Under the pieces are notes generated by a model. That model saw nothing but the letters and a program-made list of their open reading frames with translations. It searched no databases and was not told the origin of the DNA. Positions 1 through 8,429 of a stretch of DNA of 64,000 nt are shown here, piece by piece. The first letter of the stretch is position 1; every line of letters starts with the position of its first letter. Both the position numbers and the translations under genes were made by a program. Source of the DNA: Chryseobacterium capnotolerans (GTDB taxonomy: Bacteria; Bacteroidota; Bacteroidia; Flavobacteriales; Weeksellaceae); contig NZ_CP065589.1 of the NCBI RefSeq assembly GCF_021278965.1, positions 2,175,001 through 2,239,000 of the forward strand, in the 5' to 3' direction.

Positions 1-841
1 TAAATGGGTTTCTGTTTTTCTGGATGGCATATATTGCATTATTTCTATCTATTTCTCTTTGTGAAACAGGATCCATTGCACTCCATTGCTTAAGCATAGC
101 AACATAAGGGAGATCAATAGCCCTTTCTTCCGTCCCATCAAGCGGACATTGATCTGTAGCCGGTGTTATAGTTGCAGATGTACTATATGCTGTATTAAAC
201 GAACCTAATTTACCTTCATATCTTACAGCGAAATAAAGTAATGTTCTCGCAACATCCCCTTTAAACTCATCAATAGGTTCATACACCCTTCCTGTATAAG
301 GATAATTAGGAATGGCAGCCTTTGAGATCTTCGAATTGTTAGTAAATGTATAATAATTAGTAGTACCTGCTACACCATAAGGATAATTATTTCTTCGCTG
401 GTTAATATATGCATCTACAGGAACAATGAAATTCAGATCTGAATACATGGGATAATCACTAATATTAGAGCTTGTGCTAAATGTACTTTGAGGCATCATA
501 TGTTCTCTGTTATAGCCCATTCCTTCAGCTCCAGCACCAGCAATCATTTGATTAGACTTGTATTCATATGCATCAGTCCCCAAAGGAATTTCAGAATAGA
601 TATCCAAAAGATATTCTGTATTGGAAGCATCGTGATCATAATATTTATCAAGATCCGTTTGGTTATAAAGATTCGGAAGATCATCATAATGCCAGTTTAT
701 CATTTTCTCCGAAATAATATCATGTACCTTAGATTTCAGGGCATAGCCGCTTAATCCGGCGGTCCCGTTATAATATCCGGCAGGAGCCTGCGCGAAAATA
801 TAAGAAGAAATCAAAATAATAGGAAGTAGAATTTTTTTCAT
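1..841 (-). CDS. Secreted endonuclease I family nuclease (C-terminus beyond window)
   Basis: I translated 280 residues from the ATG at 841 to the left edge, where the frame is still open, so the C-terminus is missing. The N-terminus is a signal peptide ending in IFAQ (about residue 18), so the protein is exported. The motif NREHMMPQS (His114) matches the catalytic His region of the endonuclease I (EndA/Vvn/NucM) family. The downstream NQRRNN-like stretch and a DVARTLLYFAVRY segment are also typical of that family. Members are Mg-dependent nonspecific nucleases for extracellular DNA or RNA. It is divergent from the acyl-CoA dehydrogenase gene. The family call is strong; the substrate is unknown. 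Confidence 0.85.
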   Translation of the reverse strand, partial: MKKILLPIILISSYIFAQAPAGYYNGTAGLSGYALKSKVHDIISEKMINWHYDDLPNLYNQTDLDKYYDHDASNTEYLLDIYSEIPLGTDAYEYKSNQMIAGAGAEGMGYNREHMMPQSTFSTSSNISDYPMYSDLNFIVPVDAYINQRRNNYPYGVAGTTNYYTFTNNSKISKAAIPNYPYTGRVYEPIDEFKGDVARTLLYFAVRYEGKLGSFNTAYSTSATITPATDQCPLDGTEERAIDLPYVAMLKQWSAMDPVSQREIDRNNAIYAIQKNRNPF

Positions 842-1006
842 GCCTTAAAAATTGGGGGACTAAATTAGTAAAATAAAATACGTAAAAGATTGAATATTTT
901 ATTAAGAATACATTAATTCTCAAAACATAAAAAATTGGAAATTAAAATATTGACATGATATATATTATGGATGTGATAATTTTTTTTAGCATTCCGTCAA
1001 TTTGGT

Positions 1007-1014
1007 TATCTTTG
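1007..1014 (+). promoter_or_regulatory. Flavobacterial -7 promoter element for acyl-CoA dehydrogenase
   Basis: TATCTTTG matches the Bacteroidetes -7 consensus TANNTTTG and lies 20 nt before the ATG at 1034. No clear TTG -33 element is visible at the usual spacing. The implied 5' leader is short. Confidence 0.5.
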
Positions 1015-1033
1015 GGAACTAACTATTATCAAT

Positions 1034-2173
1034 ATGAATACAGAGACAATTGACAACATCAAAATGATAGCGGAGACAGCTAGAGAATTTGCAGAGAAGA
1101 ATATCCGACCGAACATTATGGAGTGGGATGAAAGCCAGACTTTCCCAAAAGACTTATTCCACCAGCTGGGAGAAATGGGCTTTATGGGAATCGTAGTTCC
1201 TGAGCAGTACGGAGGTTCCGGTTTAGGCTATCACGAATATGTTACGATCCTGGATGAGATTTCTCAGGTAGACCCGTCTATTGGTCTTTCTGTAGCTGCG
1301 CACAACTCTCTTTGTACCAATCATATTTATGAGTTTGGAAATGAAGAACAAAGAAATAAATGGCTTCCTCAACTAGCTTCCGGAAAAGTAATCGGAGCCT
1401 GGGGACTAACAGAGCACAACACTGGTTCAGATTCAGGAGGTATGTCTACCACCGCTGTAAAAGATGGTGATGAATGGATCATCAGTGGGGCTAAAAACTT
1501 TATTACTCACGCAATTTCAGGAGATATTGCAGTAGTAATGACCAGAACAGGAGAAAAGGGAGCTAAAAATAACTCTACCGCTTTTGTTTTAGAAAAAGGA
1601 ATGCCTGGTTTTACTTCAGGAAAAAAAGAAAATAAATTAGGAATGCGTGCTTCTGAAACCGCAGAATTAATTTTTGATAATGTACGTGTGCCGGATTCTC
1701 ACCGTTTGGGAGAAGTAGGTGAAGGTTTCAAGCAGGCAATGAAAATTCTTGACGGAGGTAGAATTTCTATCGCTGCATTAAGTTTAGGAACTGCAAGAGG
1801 AGCTTATAAAGCTGCTTTAAAATATGCTAAAGAAAGACATCAGTTTGGAAAATCAATTTCTGAATTCCAGGCGATCAATTTTATGTTAGCTGATATGGCT
1901 ACAGAAATTGATGCTGCAGAGCTTCTAATTCAGAGAGCGGCAACATTAAAAAATGCTAAGCAGAAGATGACCAAAGAGGGAGCAATGGCAAAATTATATG
2001 CTTCTGAAGCTTGTGTAAGAATTGCTAACAACGCAGTTCAGATCTTCGGAGGTTATGGGTACACAAAGGACTTCCCTGCTGAAAAATTCTACAGAGATTC
2101 TAAGCTTTGTACTATTGGAGAAGGAACTTCTGAAATCCAGAGACTGGTGATCGGAAGAGATATTACAAAATAA
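1034..2173 (+). CDS. Acyl-CoA dehydrogenase (short/medium-chain type)
   Basis: This 379-residue protein has the full length of the acyl-CoA dehydrogenase family: N-terminal helical domain, middle beta domain with the FAD-binding GLTEHNTGSDSGG segment, and C-terminal helical domain. The catalytic base is expected in the IGEGTSEIQ motif, Glu363, as in short- and medium-chain enzymes. It should oxidise saturated acyl-CoA to trans-2-enoyl-CoA and pass electrons to electron-transfer flavoprotein during fatty acid or branched-chain amino acid breakdown. The preferred chain length cannot be read from the sequence. The DinB-like gene starts 17 nt downstream and is probably cotranscribed. Confidence 0.93.
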   Translation: MNTETIDNIKMIAETAREFAEKNIRPNIMEWDESQTFPKDLFHQLGEMGFMGIVVPEQYGGSGLGYHEYVTILDEISQVDPSIGLSVAAHNSLCTNHIYEFGNEEQRNKWLPQLASGKVIGAWGLTEHNTGSDSGGMSTTAVKDGDEWIISGAKNFITHAISGDIAVVMTRTGEKGAKNNSTAFVLEKGMPGFTSGKKENKLGMRASETAELIFDNVRVPDSHRLGEVGEGFKQAMKILDGGRISIAALSLGTARGAYKAALKYAKERHQFGKSISEFQAINFMLADMATEIDAAELLIQRAATLKNAKQKMTKEGAMAKLYASEACVRIANNAVQIFGGYGYTKDFPAEKFYRDSKLCTIGEGTSEIQRLVIGRDITK

Positions 2174-2190
2174 TTTTAACCCTCATACAA

Positions 2191-2688
2191 ATGATTAAAC
2201 AGGCCCTTTTAGGTGAGTTTCTGCATGAAGCGGAAAACACCAGAAAAATTTTAAAAGCAATCCCTGACAGTGCTTTAGACTGGAAACCATCTGAAAAAAA
2301 CTGGACTACCGGTCAGCTGGCCTCTCATATTGCGGAAGTTTATAACTGGTACAACCCTACTTTTAATCAGGATGTCTTTGACATGGGCCAGTATCAGTAC
2401 GATAAAGGTGACATTTCCAAAGCCGAAAATATTGTAGCGAAATTTGAAGAAAATGTAGCTAATGCACAGAAAGTTCTGGAAAATTCTGATGAAAGCACTT
2501 ATTTCAATGAATGGAAGATGGAAATGAACGGAAACGCTATTTTTCCTGCTTCTCCAAGAATTCAGGTAGTAAGAGGTTTTCTTTATAATCATTTGTACCA
2601 TCACAGAGGCGAATTGGTTGTGTATTTAAGATCAACCGGGAACAAAGTTCCAGGGCTTTATGGTCCTACTGCTGATGATGTAAGATAA
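2191..2688 (+). CDS. DinB family protein (putative metal-dependent four-helix protein)
   Basis: The 165-residue protein fits the DinB/YfiT-like four-helix-bundle superfamily in length and pattern. The expected metal-binding histidine triad is visible: His46 in LASHIAE, and His134 and His138 in NHLYHHRGEL. Relatives include bacillithiol-dependent transferases and damage-inducible proteins, but many are uncharacterised, so no reaction is assigned. It follows the acyl-CoA dehydrogenase by 17 nt and is closed by a strong hairpin terminator. Confidence 0.8.
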   Translation: MIKQALLGEFLHEAENTRKILKAIPDSALDWKPSEKNWTTGQLASHIAEVYNWYNPTFNQDVFDMGQYQYDKGDISKAENIVAKFEENVANAQKVLENSDESTYFNEWKMEMNGNAIFPASPRIQVVRGFLYNHLYHHRGELVVYLRSTGNKVPGLYGPTADDVR

Positions 2689-2714
2689 CTTTAACATTAT
2701 TTTAATTGATAATG

Positions 2715-2747
2715 AATGACATGCATAAATTATGCATGTCATTTTTT
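2715..2747 (+). terminator. Intrinsic terminator after the DinB-like gene
   Basis: A perfect 14-bp inverted repeat (2715-2728 with 2730-2743) is followed by a T-run. It ends the acyl-CoA dehydrogenase/DinB unit. Confidence 0.8.
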
Positions 2748-2831
2748 CATTTTGAGACATTATCATTTTAAGGATATTCAATGTATTACATAATACGTTA
2801 AATGGATGCTCTAAAATTTTCTTAAAAATTT

Positions 2832-2864
2832 TTGTTTTTCGTAATATATTTTTTATTAATTTCG
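2832..2864 (+). promoter_or_regulatory. Candidate promoter of metalloprotease gene 1
   Basis: A TTG (2832-2834) lies 22 nt upstream of TAATTTCG (2857-2864), one mismatch from the flavobacterial TANNTTTG. It precedes the ATG at 2894 by 29 nt. Confidence 0.45.
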
Positions 2865-2893
2865 ATTTACCATAATAAAAACAAATATTTAAT

Positions 2894-5827
2894 ATGAAAA
2901 GACAATTAACCCTGCTTGGGATGCTTCTAATTACAGGAGCTTCCTTCGCACAGACTGACCGTCTTTGGTCTCAAGAGTTCTCAAGAACATCTTCACCAAC
3001 CTTTGAAAACAAAACAGGAATCCGGAATCCAAAATTATTCAGCTTGAATATCGAAGGATTAAAGAATGCTCTGGCAAAGACTCCAAAGAGATTGGCAGCT
3101 GGCGAAAAATCCGAAACCATTATTTCCTTTCCAAATTCTGATGGCAGAATGGAAAATTTCAAAGTAAGAGAAAACTCCAACTTTACCCCTGAATTAGCAG
3201 CAAAGTATCCTGACATCAAATCCTATGTGGGCCAGGGACTTGAAGATCCAAATTCAACAGTGTATTTCAGTGTTTCCCCATTAGGATTATCATCTATGGA
3301 AATTTATGGTGATAAATCAGCAGTGTTCATAGAACCTTATTCTAAAGATCTTTCTACGTATGTTGTTTACAAAAAATCTGACAAAAATGATGATCTTAGT
3401 AAATTTGAATGTACTGTAATAGATGTCGCTAAAAAAGGAGTATCTAATGCCAATATTGCAGCAAGACCAAATGCTGACGATGCTAAACTGAGAACATTCA
3501 GACTGGCATTATCATGTACTGGAGAGTATACAGCTTATTTTGGCGGCACAAAAGCCCAGGCATTAGCAGCAATGAATAGTACAATGACCCGTGTGAACGG
3601 TGTTTTTGAAAAGGATTTTGCTGCAAGAATGGTTCTTATCGCCAATAATGATGCTGTAATTTATACCAATGCTTCTACAGACCCTTACTCTGCGGCATCA
3701 GGAATGAGCAGCTGGAATTCTCAACTCCAAAGTACATTGACTTCTGTTATTGGAGAAGCTAATTACGATATCGGACACTTGTTTGGTGCTTCCGGAGGCG
3801 GAGGAAACGCGGGATGCATCGGATGTATCTGTACCAACGGTTCAAAAGGAAGCGGTTATACTTCCCCCGCAGATGCAATTCCATCAGGAGATAATTTTGA
3901 CATCGATTATGTAGCGCATGAAATGGGACATCAATTTGGAGGAAATCATACTTTTTCCCATGGAAATGAAGGCACAGGCGTGAATATGGAGCCAGGCTCA
4001 GGATCAACCATCATGGGATATGCCGGAATTACAAGCCAGGACGTCCAGCCTCATTCCGATTCATTTTTCCATGCGGTAAGTATCCAGCAAATTACCAATA
4101 ATATTAAAGCTAAAACCTGTTCAGTAAATACCAGCACCGGAAACTCTATCCCAACAGCCAACGCAGGTTCAGACTATACCATTCCAAAAGGAACGCCATT
4201 TGTACTGACAGGAAGCGGAACTGATGCAGACGGAGATTCATTAACTTATATCTGGGAACAGATGGATAATGCGTCCTCATCTCAAACAGGAGCCAGCTCT
4301 GCAGCCAGTGCAACAAAAGCTTCAGGGCCTACTTTCAGATCATGGACTCCAACTACCGTTCCTACAAGATATTTCCCAAGAATGGCCTCTATTTTAGCAG
4401 GTTCAACAACGACTGCAGGCACCGATATTACAGTAGAAGCCCTTTCTTCAGTAGCCAGAACATTAAACTTCAGATTTACCGTTCGTGACAATAAGGCCGG
4501 AGGTTCAGGGAATAATTCAGACGATGCCGTAATTACAGTAAACAGCACTGCAGGACCTTTCGCCGTTACTTCTCAGAATTCTGCAACTACTTACACAGGT
4601 GGAAGTTCACAAACCGTTACCTGGGATGTAGCAGGAACTACCGCAAATGGTGTAAACACAGCGAATGTAGATATTCTATGGTCCACAGATAATGGAAATA
4701 CCTGGACTACTCTATTATCTGCAACTCCTAATGATGGCTCACAGGCTGTAACAATTCCTAATGTTTCGACTACTACAGGAAGACTTATGGTAAAAGGATC
4801 TAATCATATTTTCTTTGATGTAAATAATGCTAATATTTCTGTAAATGCAGGATCCGGAACACCTGACACGATTGCTCCTACGGCACCTACCCTTGCTGCA
4901 TCAGGAACTACTTCTACAAGCACAAATCTTTCCTGGTCAGGTGCTACAGACAATGTGGGAGTTACTGGTTACGATGTATATCAAGGAGCTTCATTAATTG
5001 GCTCTACAGCTTCTACTACTCTTACCGTAACTAGTTTAACTCCTTCCACTACTTACAGCTTCTCTGTAAAAGCAAAAGATGCTGCAGGTAATGCGTCATC
5101 TTCAAGTAATACCGTAAACGTTACAACACTTGCAGGTGGAGGACCTGTTACTTACTGCTCAGCTTCAGCATCCAATACCGCTGACGAAAGAATTGGTAAT
5201 GTAAAATTCGGAACTATTAATAATACTTCAACAGGAACGGCAGGATATGAAAACTTTACGTCTATTTCTACTAATGTAACAAGAGGAACAGCTTATACTC
5301 TTTCTATTACTCCGGTATGGACTTCTACGAAGTATAGTGAAGCTTATGCTGTTTATATTGATTATAACGGAGATGGTGACTTTACGGACAGTGGCGAATT
5401 GGCATGGTCAAAAGCCGGCTCTACGACAAGTCCGGTTACAGGATCGATTACTATCCCTTCAACAGCAGCTCTAGGTTCTACAAGAATGAGAGTGATGATG
5501 AAATACAGCTCAATTCCTACTTCATCTTGTGAAGCTTATACGTATGGACAGGTTGAAGATTATACTTTAAACATTGTTTCTTCAGGAAGAGGAGAACTTT
5601 CTAATACGAAGGATCTGATTACAGATATTAAATTATACCCTAACCCGGTAAAAGATATTCTGTATATCTCCAATACAACTTCTGAAGATTACAAAATCTT
5701 CGATATGGGCGGAAAAATGATTGACTCAGGAAAACTTCAGAGAGGATCTGTAAATGTAAGCAACCTGATTAAAGGAGCCTATATGTTGCAGATAGGAGAA
5801 ATAAGTAAAAGATTCATTAAAAATTAA
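2894..5827 (+). CDS. Secreted M12B-type zinc metalloprotease with FN3, GEVED and T9SS sorting domains
   Basis: This 977-residue precursor begins with a signal peptide ending in SFAQ. A pro-region of about 200 residues precedes a reprolysin-like catalytic domain with the zinc motif HEMGHQFGGNH (His342, Glu343, His346, His352). A Met-turn-like STIMGYAG follows. Next come Ig/PKD-like modules, an FN3 domain (about 655-750), a GEVED-like module (about 755-890) and a C-terminal T9SS type A sorting domain with LYPNPVKD. It is the first of three tandem paralogues and the only one with the FN3-GEVED insert. It is probably an extracellular or surface protease; the substrate is unknown. Confidence 0.9.
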   Translation: MKRQLTLLGMLLITGASFAQTDRLWSQEFSRTSSPTFENKTGIRNPKLFSLNIEGLKNALAKTPKRLAAGEKSETIISFPNSDGRMENFKVRENSNFTPELAAKYPDIKSYVGQGLEDPNSTVYFSVSPLGLSSMEIYGDKSAVFIEPYSKDLSTYVVYKKSDKNDDLSKFECTVIDVAKKGVSNANIAARPNADDAKLRTFRLALSCTGEYTAYFGGTKAQALAAMNSTMTRVNGVFEKDFAARMVLIANNDAVIYTNASTDPYSAASGMSSWNSQLQSTLTSVIGEANYDIGHLFGASGGGGNAGCIGCICTNGSKGSGYTSPADAIPSGDNFDIDYVAHEMGHQFGGNHTFSHGNEGTGVNMEPGSGSTIMGYAGITSQDVQPHSDSFFHAVSIQQITNNIKAKTCSVNTSTGNSIPTANAGSDYTIPKGTPFVLTGSGTDADGDSLTYIWEQMDNASSSQTGASSAASATKASGPTFRSWTPTTVPTRYFPRMASILAGSTTTAGTDITVEALSSVARTLNFRFTVRDNKAGGSGNNSDDAVITVNSTAGPFAVTSQNSATTYTGGSSQTVTWDVAGTTANGVNTANVDILWSTDNGNTWTTLLSATPNDGSQAVTIPNVSTTTGRLMVKGSNHIFFDVNNANISVNAGSGTPDTIAPTAPTLAASGTTSTSTNLSWSGATDNVGVTGYDVYQGASLIGSTASTTLTVTSLTPSTTYSFSVKAKDAAGNASSSSNTVNVTTLAGGGPVTYCSASASNTADERIGNVKFGTINNTSTGTAGYENFTSISTNVTRGTAYTLSITPVWTSTKYSEAYAVYIDYNGDGDFTDSGELAWSKAGSTTSPVTGSITIPSTAALGSTRMRVMMKYSSIPTSSCEAYTYGQVEDYTLNIVSSGRGELSNTKDLITDIKLYPNPVKDILYISNTTSEDYKIFDMGGKMIDSGKLQRGSVNVSNLIKGAYMLQIGEISKRFIKN

Positions 5828-5851
5828 TAATCTTAATATTAAACCATTGAA

Positions 5852-5886
5852 AAAACCACTCTTCATAGAGTGGTTTTATTTTTTTA
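5852..5886 (+). terminator. Intrinsic terminator after metalloprotease 1
   Basis: A perfect 10-bp stem (5852-5861 with 5868-5877) has a 6-nt loop and a T-rich tail. Each metalloprotease gene has its own terminator, so the three are separate transcription units. Confidence 0.85.
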
Positions 5887-5985
5887 GTTACTTTTATTTA
5901 ATTATTTTCAATATTTTATTTAATTCATTGCGAATATTATTTTAAAATTTATAAATTAATGTATTTTTCATATTATATTTTTTAT

Positions 5986-5993
5986 TAGCTTTG
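5986..5993 (+). promoter_or_regulatory. Flavobacterial -7 element of metalloprotease gene 2
   Basis: TAGCTTTG matches TANNTTTG exactly, 29 nt before the ATG at 6023. It sits after the terminator of gene 1, which supports an independent promoter. Confidence 0.5.
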
Positions 5994-6022
5994 GCATTAC
6001 ACAAATAAAAAATATTTCTTAC

Positions 6023-8253
6023 ATGAAAAAACAATTATTAATGATGAGTATGCTTGCAATATCAGGCATCTCTTTCGCACAGACAGATCGTTTATGGACT
6101 TCACAGTCTAAAAAGAATTATCAGAAGTTGTTGAGAATAAGTCAAACATTGAAAACCCCAGACTTTATCATCTTGATATTGATGGATTAAGGAGTACCTT
6201 ATCAAGAGCTCCTAAAAGATTAGCTGAGAAATCAGGAGTTGTCATTTCTTTTCCTAACTCAACGGGGAAAATGGAAAATTTCAGAGTTACAGAGAATTCC
6301 AATTTCGATCCCGAATTAGCCGCTAAATATCCTGATATTAAATCCTATGTTGGACAAGGACTGGAAGATCAGTCTTCAACGGTTTATTTCAGCATTTCCT
6401 CTTTGGGATTATCTTCTATGGAAATTTATGGTGATAAATCGGCAATTTTTATTGAACCTTACACTAAAGATTTGTCTACTTATATTGTCTATAAGAAATC
6501 TGATAGAAAAGATAATTTAGATAAATTTGAATGCAAAGTGCTTGACGTAGCAGAAAAAGGCAGTTCTACTCTAGCAGCTAAAAATGCTAACGATTCCACA
6601 TTGAGAACATTCAGATTAGCACTTTCCTGTACTGGAGAATACACCTCTTATTTCGGAGGAACCAAAGCCCAGGCTTTAGCAGCTATGAACAATACCATGA
6701 CGCGTGTCAATGGTGTTTTTGAAAATGATTTTTCCGCTAGAATGGTGCTTATTCCTAATAATGATGCTGTTATTTATACCAATGCATCTACAGACCCTTA
6801 TTCACCATCATCAAGCAAAGATAATTGGAGTTATGAGCTAATGCAGACATTGGATACAACTATCGGTAATGCAAATTTTGATATAGGCCATGTATTTGGA
6901 AGAGACGGTGGAGGTGGTTATGCAGGATGTATTGGATGTATTTGCAGCAATGATATGTCATATACTACACAATCTGGTATAAAATACCCTAACGATTATA
7001 AAGGTAGCGGTTATACTTCCCCTGCCGATGGAGTTCCCTCGGGAGATACTTTTGATATAGATTATGTAGCTCATGAAATGGGACACCAATTTGGAGGGAA
7101 TCACACTTGGTCTAATGCAACACAGTCAGGTTTGAAGCCGGTTGAACCAGGTTCCGGATCTACGATTATGGGGTATGCAGGAATTACAAACTATGATGTT
7201 CAGAGAAATTCAGATCCTTTTTTCCATGCGATTAGCATAGAACAGATCACTAATAATATTAAAGCTAAAACCTGCTCTGTAAATACCCCTACAGGAAACT
7301 CAATTCCTACAGCGAATGCCGGGCTAGATTATACCATTCCTAAAAGTACTCCTTTTATGTTAACAGGATCTGGAACCGATGCTAATGGTGACTCATTAAC
7401 CTATATCTGGGAACAAATGGATCAGGGAACATCTTCTCAGACAGGAGCCAATTCAGCGGCTACTGCGACTAAAACAGCAGGACCTACTTTCAGATCATGG
7501 ACACCAACAGCTTCTCCAATACGATATTTCCCTAGAATGGCATCCATATTGGCAGGAGCTACCACTACTGCTGGTTTAGAGATTAATGTAGAGGCTTTAT
7601 CCTCAGTTGCAAGAGCCTTAAATTTCAGATTTACCGTTCGTGATAACAGACCTGGTGGTGCTGGAAATAGTTCTGATGATGCAAAGATTACTGTTAGCTC
7701 TGCTGCAGGACCTTTCACAATCACCACACAGAATAGTGCCGTATCTTATGCAGGAGGAAGCTCACAAACCGTAAAATGGAATGTTGCAGGAACTACAGCA
7801 AATGGTATAAACGCAGCCAATGTAGATATCCTTTGGTCAACAGACAATGGAAATACCTGGACAACTTTATTAGCAGGAACCCCTAATGACGGATCACAAG
7901 CTGTCATCATTCCTAATACGTCCACTTCTTCTGGAAGAATTATGGTAAAAGGAACCAACCATATTTTCTTTGATGTAAATAATGCTAATATCTCAGTAAC
8001 ATCTTCTGTTGCAAAATCTACATCAGAAATAGCACCGACAGCCGTGAAAGAGATCAACCTATCTCCTAACCCAGTAAAAGACATTCTGACTGTTTCAAAT
8101 GCCAATTCGGAACAATATAGAATTTACGATATGTCTGGAAAACTAGTCCATGAAGGATCACTTCAGAGAGGAACGGTAAACGTAAGCAAACTAGTGAATG
8201 GAACTTATTTAATCCAAATTGGAGAAACCTCTAAAAGATTTATTAAAAACTAA
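6023..8253 (+). pseudogene. Secreted M12B-type metalloprotease 2, frame broken near the N-terminus
   Basis: Translation from ATG 6023 gives a signal peptide and TDRLWTS as in the paralogues, then shifts frame at the A5 run 6110-6114 and soon stops. Adding one A restores a continuous match (SEVVENKSNIENPR, then HLDIDGLRS) into the long frame running to 8253. The remainder is intact: pro-region, zinc motif HEMGHQFGGNH starting at base 7072, a Met-turn-like region, Ig/PKD-like modules and a T9SS sorting domain with LSPNPVKD. It lacks the FN3-GEVED insert of copy 1. The break is probably a homopolymer error, but a genuine pseudogene is possible. Confidence 0.82.
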
Positions 8254-8278
8254 TTACTATAATAATTTAAGCGATGTG

Positions 8279-8307
8279 AAACTGTCCATTTAATGGGCAG
8301 TTTTTTT
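8279..8307 (+). terminator. Intrinsic terminator after metalloprotease 2
   Basis: A stem formed by 8279-8287 and 8295-8303, with one wobble pair, is followed by T7. The inner bases can pair further and leave only a small loop. Confidence 0.8.
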
Positions 8308-8395
8308 ATTTATTCTTACTCAGTAAGTTGGATGTTTTTATTGATTATTATTTTTAATTATTCTAAAAAAGAATAATTTTTAAGAATATTTTTAT

Positions 8396-8403
8396 TATTT
8401 TTG
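8396..8403 (+). promoter_or_regulatory. Flavobacterial -7 element of metalloprotease gene 3
   Basis: TATTTTTG matches TANNTTTG, 26 nt before the ATG at 8430, in an extremely AT-rich stretch. No clear -33 element is seen. Confidence 0.4.
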
Positions 8404-8429
8404 AATTATTCAAAAAAATTCACGGCAAC

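Noticed and set aside
488..754. 88-residue plus-strand ORF
   Set aside because: It is antisense to the endonuclease I gene, whose motifs are clear.
6110..6114. Programmed ribosomal frameshift in metalloprotease 2
   Set aside because: Two intact paralogues do without it, no slippery-site/structure pair is evident, and many similar breaks occur in the window.
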